DNA of 17,969 bases from Pseudomonadota bacterium (GTDB taxonomy: Bacteria > Desulfobacterota > Desulfobulbia > Desulfobulbales > SURF-16). Where the stretch lies: assembly GCA_030597865.1 (NCBI GenBank), contig JAUVQZ010000026.1:1-17969 (forward strand), written 5' to 3'. Made by a program: the position numbers and the translations under genes. Every line of letters begins with the position of its first letter. Positions within the stretch are counted from its first letter, which is position 1. The notes under the pieces are model-generated. The model did no database searches and was not told the DNA's origin. It worked only from the letters and a program-made list of their open reading frames with translations. Shown in pieces: positions 1-8,020 of the stretch.

Positions 1-367
1 TACCCATGTTAAATCCTCCCAATAGTCTATATTTAAAGGCATTAAAACATAACTGGTGGGACAAGTACGGGGCTATCAATTAATAAATCTTCGTAACTTA
101 GGCTGAAGTTCGGTGGTAATCATATAAAAAAAACCGATATACCGGCAGAAAAACTGAGAATTTAATCAAAGCCGTTTCGGCAATTTATTCGGTAGAGTCA
201 AGGGATATGCCACTGGGGGCAGGAATAATCACCCACTACGAAAGGCAGTCATTCTCTTTTGCGGAAAGGGAGATAAGAAACAAAAATCCCCTTGGTGGAA
301 TAATTCACAATCAGGGGGCATTCTTCGCCGCCTTTCTTTACAGGGGAGTCACCCCCCTGACAAAACA
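1..367. other. Non-coding left end, AT-rich
   Basis: No gene could be supported here. The stretch is more AT-rich than the genes that follow. A plus-strand frame stays open from about 97 to 383, but its only ATG (207) gives about 58 residues with no Shine-Dalgarno sequence or recognisable domain. It also overlaps the end of the minus-strand gene starting at 1147. A terminator-like hairpin for that gene lies at 282-318. Confidence 0.5.
282..318 (-). terminator. Probable Rho-independent terminator of the envelope operon
   Basis: Read on the minus strand, a CCCCC arm (complement of 314-318) pairs with GGGG (complement of 288-291). Inside it is a second short pairing between GTGAAT and ATTCCAC with one bulge. 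The stem is followed by ATTTTTG (T run at 286-282). It lies about 50 bases beyond the stop of the DUF3108 gene, the last gene of the leftward unit. The stem is imperfect, hence moderate confidence. Confidence 0.4.
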
Positions 368-1147
368 TCATTCTGCCTGGTAGGAGATCATCTCAGCAGT
401 GAAACTGCCGACAATCACCTTGCTCTTGAGCTTGACAGGGATCCGGCGCTCATCCGCACTCAACCAGATGAGGATATTGGCACCTTTACTCTTTTTAAAG
501 ACACCGCTGATATGCTTGACATCCGGCTCAATCAAGAAGGTGTCGTAGGATTTTTCATGCATGGTAATGGTCTGTCGGCCCCTGTTATCCAGCCGCCCCA
601 TCACACTCTTTTTACCGTCGGTGACCGGCCTCTCCACCATCTGAAGGGCGCTAAAATCTAAGAGCCGGCAATAATAGATCACCGAAAAGGGGTCAAAACT
701 GCCCTCAGGAATGGCAATGGGGGTGCGGGGCCCCTTTTTTTTAAGATTATGGTATTGGGAGGTCTGCTTTTCCCGGTCAAAAAGAACAACAATATCGCGG
801 CTAGATGAGCCTTCCCGCTGTTTTTTGCGGTAATGGAGAGAATGGTTCAGACCAAGATCGGTGTAGCCCTCAACAAGGCCACGAACCTTGTAAAAGGTAT
901 CGATGAAGCCACTACTGCGGGTGGTCATCCGGAAATGGCGGGCCGGCTGACCGGCAATACGGGTGTGGGGCAGGACCTCGAGGACGACTTCGCCGGCTGG
1001 GATAATGCCCCATTTGAGTTGATAGGTGATCCTTTCGCCAACCCTGAAGGGCACATCCTCTGCCAGACAGCTGTCACCCGCAACAAAGAAGATAGATAAG
1101 ACCCCAACCCACAGGACAAAAATCCCGGCTAACTGGCTGCGTCCCAT
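368..1147 (-). CDS. DUF3108 domain periplasmic protein
   Basis: A 259-residue protein of the DUF3108 family, whose biochemical role is not established. The N-terminus (MGRSQLAGIFVLWVGVLS...) is a signal peptide with probable cleavage after CLA at about residue 31. The mature start, VPFRVGERITYQLKWGIIPAG, has the family's typical opening pattern of a beta strand with Trp-Gly followed by Ala-Gly. The rest is beta-rich with no transmembrane segment, consistent with a periplasmic or outer-membrane-associated protein. The frame is open further upstream, but the ATG at 1147 is chosen because it is followed at once by the signal peptide and preceded by AGAGG; upstream residues would overlap the lipoprotein gene. 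Only 7 bases separate it from that gene, so translation is probably coupled. It is last in the five-gene envelope unit. Family assignment fairly sure, role unknown. Confidence 0.75.
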   Translation of the reverse strand: MGRSQLAGIFVLWVGVLSIFFVAGDSCLAEDVPFRVGERITYQLKWGIIPAGEVVLEVLPHTRIAGQPARHFRMTTRSSGFIDTFYKVRGLVEGYTDLGLNHSLHYRKKQREGSSSRDIVVLFDREKQTSQYHNLKKKGPRTPIAIPEGSFDPFSVIYYCRLLDFSALQMVERPVTDGKKSVMGRLDNRGRQTITMHEKSYDTFLIEPDVKHISGVFKKSKGANILIWLSADERRIPVKLKSKVIVGSFTAEMISYQAE

Positions 1148-1154
1148 ACTACCT

Positions 1155-1745
1155 CTACAAGAGGGCCTTGGCGGCGCCAACCAAGGCATCTCCGGATTCC
1201 TGCAGGGGACCCAGGGGTTTTTTCCGAAGGGAGGTTTCATTGATATTGGGCTTGCCGCCCCATAATTTATAGACCACAAACCCCTCATTGAAGACAAAGA
1301 GGGAGTGAAACTGCCAGCCGCTCCGATTGGTTTTGCGCTTGAAGCCAAAGAGATCCAGAAAGACACTGCCCCTCCTCTCCGAGCTAAGAACCTCCACCGA
1401 CATCTCATAGGCCAGACAACCATTCTTGGCCTCTATACATTCCTGAATCCCCCTGTCCAGATCCTCCTTCTTGATGCCCGGGTTGGGCATGAAACGCGCC
1501 ATGATATCGAGATAGGTCAGTATCTCCATATTAGAAGTGAAAAAGGGATCAAAGCCCAGTTTTTTGAGTCCTTCCAGGTCTGTTTCATAGACCACAATCC
1601 TGTCATAGGCAGATTTGGCCTCATCAAAGGAGTCCCAAGGCGACCTGACCTCGTCCAGGGTCGTGGGCAGCAAGGTGGCGCCGCAGCCGGACAGGAAAAG
1701 ACCGAGCAATACGGACAGCAGGACAAGATGTGTACGGGCAGCCAT
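1155..1745 (-). CDS. Small outer-envelope lipoprotein, function unknown
   Basis: A 196-residue predicted lipoprotein that I do not recognise as a named family. The N-terminus (MAARTHLVLLSVLLGLF) is a lipoprotein signal peptide ending in the lipobox LSGC, giving a lipidated Cys at about residue 21. The residue after Cys is Gly, not Asp, so outer-membrane sorting is likely. The mature part is mixed alpha/beta, with a Cys pair around ECIEAKNGC, and no further membrane segment. The ATG at 1745 is preferred over one at 1775: it has a purine-rich GGGGGGAA about 8 bases upstream and puts the signal peptide at the N-terminus. The gene sits between the outer-membrane barrel and the DUF3108 gene, all in one direction, suggesting an accessory role in the same envelope pathway. 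Confidence 0.7.
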   Translation of the reverse strand: MAARTHLVLLSVLLGLFLSGCGATLLPTTLDEVRSPWDSFDEAKSAYDRIVVYETDLEGLKKLGFDPFFTSNMEILTYLDIMARFMPNPGIKKEDLDRGIQECIEAKNGCLAYEMSVEVLSSERRGSVFLDLFGFKRKTNRSGWQFHSLFVFNEGFVVYKLWGGKPNINETSLRKKPLGPLQESGDALVGAAKALL

Positions 1746-1890
1746 GTGCAATATTCCCCCCAAAAGATCATGCAATGTCAGGCGGGTACGCCTGTTTCAA
1801 TGAGTATATAGCGAAAGGCAAGGGGAGATACAGCAGATTCTTTGCAGGTGTAAAAAATGGCGTAATCAGGAAAGAGAAGGCCATCAAATA

Positions 1891-3324
1891 TCAGAAGGCG
1901 TAGCGCAGTTCAGCAAAGAGGCGGTCATTATCACCGATATCCTGGAACAGGGCCTTGTCGCCATCCTGATAGGTGATGAGGCCTGCTGTCATGGTGATCT
2001 CATCCGTCCAGTCATAGACGGCGCTGAGGCGCTGGAAGGCGCCGCCATTGCCGGTGATGCCATAGGTGGAAAAGAGGGCGGTGAGCTGCAATTTATCGTT
2101 ATACAGATCGCGGCTTATGCGCAGGACATACTGAAAATCGTCCTGGCGTTCATAAACCGGGGCCTCCTCCAGGCGATAATCAAAGGCCAGGATATGGCGG
2201 TTGACAAGCTCCAGGGAGATGACGGTCTCGGAGAGGCCCTGATACTCGGCGCCCAGCAGGGCATCAAGGCGATTCTTCTTGCCCACGTCGATACTATACT
2301 CAAGGCCGTCAAGATAGGCGGCCTCAGCCTTGATCAGCCAGTTGCCCCTGGCAATATTAAGGGCGGAACCCAGCATGCCGATCCTGCTGTGGCTTAAGGC
2401 AGGGCCGCTGCCTGTTATCTCAAGGTGGGCCTGGTCATCAAAGAAAGAGCCGCCATAGAAAGAGAGATCCCAGCCTTGAAAGATACCATTGGCTGCCAGG
2501 GCAAACTCCTGATTATCCCAGGCCACGGAGTACTCCTGTTCAGAGGGGGCAGGCCCAGGGGCCTGATAGAAATCATTGCCAAAGACCGGCACCTTGTGGA
2601 AGCGCAGCTCGTGGCTGATAATGGCGCTGAGATTCCAGTGGCCCAGATAATAATCGACCTTGCTCATGGTCACCGGCAGACGCAAATCCCTGATATCCAC
2701 CAGGCCCGGCTCCCTGTTATCCAGGGGATTAAGGATGTCTGTCACCCGGATATTATCCGACTTGCCCCAGACCACGATCTGGCGGCCAAGCTTGATATCC
2801 AGCTTATCGGTCAGGGAGCCCTGGACATAGGCCTCGGTTATTTCAAATTCATCCTCATACTCATCCAGGACCTGGTCGCTATACTCCTGCCGGTCCCGCA
2901 GGCTGTAGATCGAATCATAAAAGGCCTTGGCGCCAAGCTTGGCAAGCCAATCCCCTCCCAGCTTCAGATCCGCACCAAGATCCGCCGTGGTCCGCAGCTT
3001 GGAAAAGCCGCGCTGATCAGTGGCGCCGGCCTCAGGGCGGTGGTGACTGAAATTATAGGACACGGCCTGGGTCAGAGCGCCGGAAAGCTGGAGCCAGGCC
3101 GGCAAGAGACTGGGCGCCGATTGTTCAGGCGGACTGGTTCCAAATCCATCATCCTCGCCAAAGCCTGCCAGGGCATCATCAAGATCGATGCCACCCTCCA
3201 TTGCCGACCCATCGCCAAAGCCATCCAGGATGGCATCGAGATCATCCGCCCCAGCCATGCCAGGCCAAAGAAAGAGCATGAGCCAACCCAAAGCCAGCAA
3301 CCATTTTGGTGTGGGAATGTGCAT
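1891..3324 (-). CDS. DUF1302-like outer-membrane beta-barrel protein
   Basis: A 477-residue predicted outer-membrane barrel. Residues 1-26 are a signal peptide ending in MAGA. Next comes an acidic, Gly-rich segment (27-65) with two related units, DDLDAILDGFGDGS and DLDDALAGFGEDDGFG. From about 75 onward alternating amphipathic beta strands run to the end, closing with an aromatic C-terminal strand (AELRYAF), the signature read by the Bam machinery. The block KLGRQIVVWGKSDNIRVTDILNPLD (about residues 178-202) is typical of DUF1302/alginate-export-like barrels, which are often encoded beside RND exporters and LolA-like or DUF1329 proteins. It starts 11 bases after the LolA-like gene, with AAAGG close to the ATG. 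Inferred role: outer-membrane component receiving or exporting the pathway's cargo. It could alternatively be a general porin. Confidence 0.8.
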   Translation of the reverse strand: MHIPTPKWLLALGWLMLFLWPGMAGADDLDAILDGFGDGSAMEGGIDLDDALAGFGEDDGFGTSPPEQSAPSLLPAWLQLSGALTQAVSYNFSHHRPEAGATDQRGFSKLRTTADLGADLKLGGDWLAKLGAKAFYDSIYSLRDRQEYSDQVLDEYEDEFEITEAYVQGSLTDKLDIKLGRQIVVWGKSDNIRVTDILNPLDNREPGLVDIRDLRLPVTMSKVDYYLGHWNLSAIISHELRFHKVPVFGNDFYQAPGPAPSEQEYSVAWDNQEFALAANGIFQGWDLSFYGGSFFDDQAHLEITGSGPALSHSRIGMLGSALNIARGNWLIKAEAAYLDGLEYSIDVGKKNRLDALLGAEYQGLSETVISLELVNRHILAFDYRLEEAPVYERQDDFQYVLRISRDLYNDKLQLTALFSTYGITGNGGAFQRLSAVYDWTDEITMTAGLITYQDGDKALFQDIGDNDRLFAELRYAF

Positions 3325-3335
3325 ACGCCTTTGCC

Positions 3336-4172
3336 CTACAGCCCCTTTTCAATTCGACGGATGGTGAACATGTCCTCATCAATGGCCTGGTTCATCTTGA
3401 CATTTTGCCAGCGCAGGATGGTCCTATGGGTGGTCTTTTTGCTCTTGGTGCTCTTCATATGGGTCTCAACGGCCACCCAGATACCATCGACCTGTTCAAG
3501 CTTCTTGACCTCCATGTACTTAATCTTCTTGCCCGCCTTGACCCAGTGCACGGCGCGAACCGGGAAAAAAATATCCTGCCTGATAAAGAGCACGGACTTG
3601 GTATAGCCGTAGCGCTCCTCCACCACCTTGTTGATTGGCGTGGTCTCCACCAGCCAGACCTTATGGCCGTCAACAGTGGACTCCTTGAGCAGTTTATAGC
3701 TCCACTCATCAAGGACCCGGCGGTTCATATCGGCATAGGAAAAATCAGAGCCCATGAAGGCCGATGTCTTATCGGACGAGGCGATGCGCTTGGTCTTGTG
3801 GAGCTCCGGCAGGTAGATCCACTGGTCATCATCCTTTTCGCCGCTGTAATAATCATAGGTGAGAAAGGCGGTGTCGCGCACATCCGCCGGTTCAACAAAA
3901 AACTGGGCCCGCCAGGTATCGTCCCCCTTATCCATGATAAAGGACTTAAGCAGGCGCTTACGCTGATGACCGTTTTTATCGATGAGAATCATCTCCGAGT
4001 CCACGGTGATATTATCGCCGTCATCCCGGGCATCGGCCCTCTCGACAATCTCCCGGGCCGTCAGGGTCTGGGCCTGGGCCTGAACCGGCAGGGTGCCGGC
4101 GAAGAGCAGGAGGATGGCAGGGATAAACAGGTATCTCAGCCAATGATTTCCAGTAATAAAAGAAAGGCGCAT
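3336..4172 (-). CDS. LolA-like outer-membrane lipoprotein-sorting protein (COG2834)
   Basis: A 278-residue periplasmic protein of the COG2834 family, which shares the half-barrel fold of the lipoprotein carrier LolA and commonly accompanies RND/MMPL exporters. Residues 1-35 are a signal peptide ending in VQAQAQ. The mature protein starts TLTAREIVERAD and carries the family block WIYLPELHKTKRIASSDKTSAFMGSDFSYADM, split here by no gap (about residues 128-160). A Lys-rich stretch lies near the end (KSTKSKKTTHRT). The start at 4172 has GAGGAA seven bases upstream. It follows the exporter gene after 140 bases and precedes the barrel gene by 11. Inferred role: shuttling a lipid or lipoprotein across the periplasm between exporter and barrel; the true cargo is not shown by the sequence. 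Confidence 0.85.
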   Translation of the reverse strand: MRLSFITGNHWLRYLFIPAILLLFAGTLPVQAQAQTLTAREIVERADARDDGDNITVDSEMILIDKNGHQRKRLLKSFIMDKGDDTWRAQFFVEPADVRDTAFLTYDYYSGEKDDDQWIYLPELHKTKRIASSDKTSAFMGSDFSYADMNRRVLDEWSYKLLKESTVDGHKVWLVETTPINKVVEERYGYTKSVLFIRQDIFFPVRAVHWVKAGKKIKYMEVKKLEQVDGIWVAVETHMKSTKSKKTTHRTILRWQNVKMNQAIDEDMFTIRRIEKGL

Positions 4173-4207
4173 GGGGGTTCCTCGATACAGGGAAGGGAAT
4201 AAGAAAT

Positions 4208-4305
4208 TGAGAAGTTGAGAAGTAAGAAGTTGAGAATAAGGTACTTTTGTTAATTAAGAATCTTCCTTCTACTTATTTCACAAATTCTTATTTCTCAACT
4301 TCTCA
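4208..4305 (-). repeat. Intergenic inverted repeat between exporter and LolA-like genes
   Basis: The 140-base gap between these genes holds an inverted repeat: 4208-4226 (TGAGAAGTTGAGAAGTAAG) pairs with 4287-4305 with one mismatch. A second AGAAGTTGAGA unit at about 4225-4235 could also pair with the same right arm, so two alternative stems are possible. No T run follows, so it is not a classic terminator. It may stabilise or process the operon mRNA. Confidence 0.55.
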
Positions 4306-4312
4306 CAACAAT

Positions 4313-6751
4313 TTACCGTTTCAAAATTTCAGCCCGGCCCACCTTAGAACCGGCGGCCAGGGTCATTAGGGCCGGGGCCAGCAGGAAATCGGCAGCCAGG
4401 GCCAGGAGCAGGGCCACGCCGGTGAGCAGACCAAAGTAGAAGAGGTTGCTCATGGAGGCAAACATGAAGATGAAAAAGCCCAGGGACAGCACCACTGTGG
4501 TGGTGAGCATGGCCCGACCGGCGGTCTGCAGGGTATGGCGGACCGCCTCGACATTATCGCCATACTCGCTGAAATATCTGCGGTAATTATAGACAAAATG
4601 GACCGTGTCATCCACGGCAATACCAATGGCAATGGAACCAATGAGCATGGTGAACATATCCATGGGCAGGCCAATCCAACCCATGAGACCAAGGGTGACA
4701 ACAATGGGCGCCAGATTGGGGATCATGCAGAGGATACCCAAGCGCACACTGTTGATGAGAAAAATCATCATCACCGTGATCACCCCAAAGGCGATGAGGT
4801 AGGAGATGGCGGCGGAATGGATGGCCGCATAGATGATCCGGCCAAACAGGGCCATAACCCCGGTGGAGGTAATCTCCATCTGGTTGCCAAAGATCTCCTT
4901 GGCCCTGGTCTCCACCTGACTGATAAAGGGCACATAATACATGGCATCCTGCCAGGGCATCTTGATGGTGATGCGGGCCAGCTGGAAACGGGAGTCCACC
5001 ACATCCTCCAGGTCATCTGAGCCGGAATTTTCAAAGAGCAGAAATTCCTGGGGAATGAGCTTGGCATCGTCAGGAATGGCGTAAAACTCCGGTCGGTTTT
5101 CGTTGAGGGCCTGGTGGATCTCCTTGAGGATATCCACCACTGACATCACCTTGCCCACGGGCATGGCATAGTCATTGTTCTGTTCAAGCTCAGCGGCCAG
5201 CTGCTCCATCTTCCTGAGGACCAGAGGATTATAGAGACCGTTTTCCTCGCCGGTATCCAGGACAAGCTCCAGGGTCACCGAACCCTTGAGGTTGGCATCG
5301 GTGACCAGGGTGGCGGTGCGCACCGGCAGATCCTCGGGCAGCCAGAACAGGGTGTTATGGGAAAAGGTGAGCCGGCTGAGACCTACAGCGGCCAAAACAA
5401 CAAGGACAGCGAAGATTGCCAGCACCTGCTTATACCTGCCGGTGGCCATGGTGGCAAAAAAATCTATCAGACCCGACATCCTGTCCTTCTCCTGGCCAGC
5501 GCCTACCTCTTTGCGACGCAGGGGGGTAACAGCAAGCAGGGCCGGTAGAAAGATAATGCTGTAGAGCAGAGCCAGCATCACCCCCAGGGCGGCAAAGATA
5601 CCAAGATCCGCCACCGGGGCAATCTCGGCCCAGAAAAAAGAGGCCAGACCGGCGGCCGTGGTCAGACTGGTCATGATAATGGCCAGACCGGAATGACCCA
5701 TGGCCTTGACTAGGGCCTCATTCTTGTCATATTTGCGGAGATTCTGAAAAAAGACGGACAGGACATGGACGCTGTCCCCCACCCCCACGGCCAGGATAAA
5801 GGAAGGCAGAATCATGGTGGGCATCTTGATGGCCAGCCCGAACACGGACATGACGGCCAGGGTGGAAACCAGGCTGAGCACCACCACCAGAAGGGGATAG
5901 ATGACCGCTGACAGGCGGCGAAACATGAGAAAGAGCGAGATGGCAATAACCACGACGGCCAGACGCATGAAGAGCATCATATCCTGGCGCATGGTCTTTT
6001 TCACGGCCTGGCTCACCACCGGGCTACCGGCAATATTGATCTGAAAATCCTCAGACTGAAACTTTGCCGCCACCTTATTGACCGCCATGATAATGGCGCC
6101 ACATTGTGCATCAGTGAGGTAGGCAGGCGCCTCCTGGGAGCCTTCTTCCTCAGCACCAAACCCCATATCCTCATCGCCAAAACCGGCCATGGCCTCGTCA
6201 TCGGCCACGGAAACACCATAGACATCGGTCTGCAGGATAACAGTGGTGTAGGTGCCATCCTCGGATATGAGGCGATTAAGATAGAGGGGGTTGGCCATCA
6301 CCCGCTCTTTGAGCTGGGCCATGGCCCCATCATCAGCGGGCCACTTCTCCAAGAGATCCTCAACTATGATACCCTCAGCCACCCCTCTAGTGTTACGGGC
6401 ATTGACCATGGAGCTGATGTCATTTAAATGGGGGACGGTGTCCTCCAGGCTGGTGTGCAGTTTTTTGAGTTTGAGCAAAAATTCCTGGCTGAAGACCTGA
6501 ACGCCCTTAATGGTGAGGACAATGAGGTCGTCGCGGCCAAACTGATCGCGGAATTCGGTATAGTCCTGAAGGATGGGGTCTTCAGGGTGAAGAAAGCCCT
6601 CATCGGACATATCAATGGTGAGCTGCGGCAACCTGCTGATTGAGGCCACTGCCAGGACAACCATGAGGGCAATGAAGCCCCAGCGCCAGGCAATGATTCG
6701 TTCCGTAAAGTCAGCGAGGGCCTGTTCAATCCTTTTCTTTACTGTTGCCAT
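4313..6751 (-). CDS. RND/MMPL-type inner-membrane exporter
   Basis: An 812-residue RND-superfamily transporter of the MMPL/HpnN-like class. Layout: TM1 at about 20-40; first periplasmic domain 41-255; a TM bundle at about 258-410; a cytoplasmic linker near 411-435; TM7 at about 440-460; second periplasmic domain to about 640; and a second bundle at 643-800. The paired proton-relay motifs are visible as GVGDSVH (323-329, Asp326) and GIAVDDTVH (710-718, Asp714/715). The first periplasmic domain has an acidic insertion with AMAGFGDEDMGFG (187-199), echoed in the barrel protein. The start has AAGGAAG upstream. Members of this class use the proton gradient to extract or move lipids and other hydrophobic molecules. 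It is first in the leftward unit with a LolA-like carrier and a barrel. The cargo cannot be read from sequence; hopanoids, other lipids or lipoproteins are candidates. Confidence 0.88.
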   Translation of the reverse strand: MATVKKRIEQALADFTERIIAWRWGFIALMVVLAVASISRLPQLTIDMSDEGFLHPEDPILQDYTEFRDQFGRDDLIVLTIKGVQVFSQEFLLKLKKLHTSLEDTVPHLNDISSMVNARNTRGVAEGIIVEDLLEKWPADDGAMAQLKERVMANPLYLNRLISEDGTYTTVILQTDVYGVSVADDEAMAGFGDEDMGFGAEEEGSQEAPAYLTDAQCGAIIMAVNKVAAKFQSEDFQINIAGSPVVSQAVKKTMRQDMMLFMRLAVVVIAISLFLMFRRLSAVIYPLLVVVLSLVSTLAVMSVFGLAIKMPTMILPSFILAVGVGDSVHVLSVFFQNLRKYDKNEALVKAMGHSGLAIIMTSLTTAAGLASFFWAEIAPVADLGIFAALGVMLALLYSIIFLPALLAVTPLRRKEVGAGQEKDRMSGLIDFFATMATGRYKQVLAIFAVLVVLAAVGLSRLTFSHNTLFWLPEDLPVRTATLVTDANLKGSVTLELVLDTGEENGLYNPLVLRKMEQLAAELEQNNDYAMPVGKVMSVVDILKEIHQALNENRPEFYAIPDDAKLIPQEFLLFENSGSDDLEDVVDSRFQLARITIKMPWQDAMYYVPFISQVETRAKEIFGNQMEITSTGVMALFGRIIYAAIHSAAISYLIAFGVITVMMIFLINSVRLGILCMIPNLAPIVVTLGLMGWIGLPMDMFTMLIGSIAIGIAVDDTVHFVYNYRRYFSEYGDNVEAVRHTLQTAGRAMLTTTVVLSLGFFIFMFASMSNLFYFGLLTGVALLLALAADFLLAPALMTLAAGSKVGRAEILKR

Positions 6752-7122
6752 CCTTTTTCTTCCTTAAAAAAATTCGTACCCATTCAGTCACGGCCAATAA
6801 ATCCGGAAAAACCTTCAAGGTACCGCTATGGAGGCCGGGGTTGACGCCATGGACGCCAACCCCGGCAAGAGAGAGAAAAAATGAAGGGTTATGACCCTTC
6901 ACCCTGCCCTTTATTCAACATGCATGCCAACGGCACAAAACCAGCCGAAAGCCCCTTATAATAACAAATACACCTAATTCCCACCCTGCTGATTCGACAA
7001 AAACAGCAGACAGCTCGACAAAAATGTCGAATACCACCACTCCCACGCCACATTTACAAGGTTGACTCCTGCCAATTCCTATTTAGCTTATAAGAATAAT
7101 TCCTAAATAGAAAGGAGGCCCC
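6752..7122. promoter_or_regulatory. Divergent intergenic region with several palindromes
   Basis: This 371-base region separates the leftward exporter unit from the rightward ATPase gene and must carry both promoters. Visible structure: a 10-base inverted repeat at 6834-6843/6857-6866 (GCCGGGGTTG); a 7-base hairpin at 6883-6889/6894-6900 (GAAGGGT); CTGCTG/CAGCAG at 6986-6991/7004-7009; a direct repeat TCGACAAAAA at 6994-7003 and 7015-7024, the second also forming the hairpin TCGACA-AAAA-TGTCGA (7015-7030); and two AATTCCTA-NN-TAG boxes before the ATPase gene. I could not fix a convincing -35/-10 pair for either direction. Confidence 0.5.
7074..7110. promoter_or_regulatory. Paired AATTCCTAnnTAG boxes upstream of the ATPase gene
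   Basis: AATTCCTATTTAG (7074-7086) and AATTCCTAAATAG (7098-7110) are direct copies with start points 24 bases apart. Their ends CTATTTAG and CTAAATAG also form an 8-base inverted repeat around an AT-rich core with TATAAG. The second box abuts the Shine-Dalgarno sequence AAAGGAGG (7111-7118). The arrangement looks like an operator over a promoter or leader, but no regulator is identified. Confidence 0.35.
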
Positions 7123-7932
7123 ATGATCAGCGGCCAGCGGATTGAAGAACATATTATCAGCCGGGAACCCTATTACAGGCAGCAGGGCCAGGAGCTCACC
7201 ATTGCCCTGGCCGCCTATCAACATCAAATCCCCCTGCTCCTAAAAGGCCCCACCGGCAGCGGCAAGAGCCGATTCATGCAGTATCTAGCCTGGAAGCTGA
7301 GACGGCCTCTGATCACGGTCTCCTGTCACGATGACCTGTCCACCAGTGATCTTGTCGGCCGTTATCTCATCCGCGGCGGCGAGACCGTGTGGCTGGACGG
7401 CCCCCTGACCCTGGCCGTGCGCCACGGCGGTATCTGCTATCTTGACGAGATTGTCGAGGCCAGAAAGGACACCACCGTGGTCATCCATCCCCTGGCCGAT
7501 GACCGCCGCGAGCTTCCCATTGAAAAGAAGGGGGAAATTCTCAGCGCCCCGCCGGAATTCATGTTGGCCCTCTCTTATAATCCGGGCTACCAGTCCGTGG
7601 TTAAGGACCTCAAACCTTCCACCCGCCAACGCTTTGTGGCCCTTGAGCTTAGCTATCCCAGCCCGGAGATCGAGGCCGAGATCGTCCAGCATGAGGCGGC
7701 CATCACCAGGGAGGAGGCAGAGAGGCTGGTGCGCCTGGCCGAGATGACCCGTGGCCTTGAGGATGCCGGCCTGCAGGAGGGTGCCAGCACCCGGCTGCTC
7801 ATCCATGCCGGCATCCTGATGGGCAGCGGTATTGAGCCGCGCCAGGCCTGCAAGGTGACGATCAGCGAGACCTTGAGCGATGACCATGAACTGGTGGCGG
7901 CCATTGATGAGATGATCAGCTCCCTCTATTGA
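7123..7932 (+). CDS. AAA+ ATPase of the CbbQ/NirQ/NorQ (MoxR-like) family
   Basis: A 269-residue AAA+ ATPase of the length usual for CbbQ/NirQ/NorQ proteins. Walker A is GPTGSGKS (42-49, Lys48) and Walker B is ICYLDEI (104-110, Asp108/Glu109). A sensor-1 Asn is in SYNPGYQS (about 153), and the Arg finger region is KPSTRQRF (164-171). The start is well supported by AAAGGAGG five bases before the ATG. In known systems this ATPase forms hexamers that, with a VWA partner (CbbO or NorD), remodel or activate a metalloenzyme, for example Rubisco or nitric-oxide reductase. The partner gene follows directly. Neither classic client is encoded in this window, so the target is unknown and names such as cbbQ or norQ would overstate the evidence. 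Confidence 0.87.
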   Translation: MISGQRIEEHIISREPYYRQQGQELTIALAAYQHQIPLLLKGPTGSGKSRFMQYLAWKLRRPLITVSCHDDLSTSDLVGRYLIRGGETVWLDGPLTLAVRHGGICYLDEIVEARKDTTVVIHPLADDRRELPIEKKGEILSAPPEFMLALSYNPGYQSVVKDLKPSTRQRFVALELSYPSPEIEAEIVQHEAAITREEAERLVRLAEMTRGLEDAGLQEGASTRLLIHAGILMGSGIEPRQACKVTISETLSDDHELVAAIDEMISSLY

Positions 7933-8020
7933 CTCATATAACAAACTTTCTGTGGTGAAAAATTATCTTTCTTCTGCATCAAGGAACTTTCAACCCTCAG
8001 GAGCAAAGGAAAATAGCGGC

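Noticed and set aside
207..383. Possible 58-residue plus-strand ORF at the left end
   Set aside because: No ribosome site, no domain recognised, and it overlaps the end of a minus-strand gene and its terminator.
1779..1794. CAGGCG-GGTA-CGCCTG hairpin upstream of the lipoprotein gene as a terminator
   Set aside because: Only six pairs and no T run in the leftward direction; the operon appears to continue.
2425..4202. Long plus-strand open frames (about 393 and 298 codons) opposite the barrel and LolA-like genes
   Set aside because: They are antisense to genes with clear signal peptides and family motifs, and their translations are low-complexity with no recognisable domain.
7062..7094. TTGACT with TATAAG as a promoter for the ATPase gene
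   Set aside because: The spacing is 21 bases, too long for a standard promoter; left unassigned.
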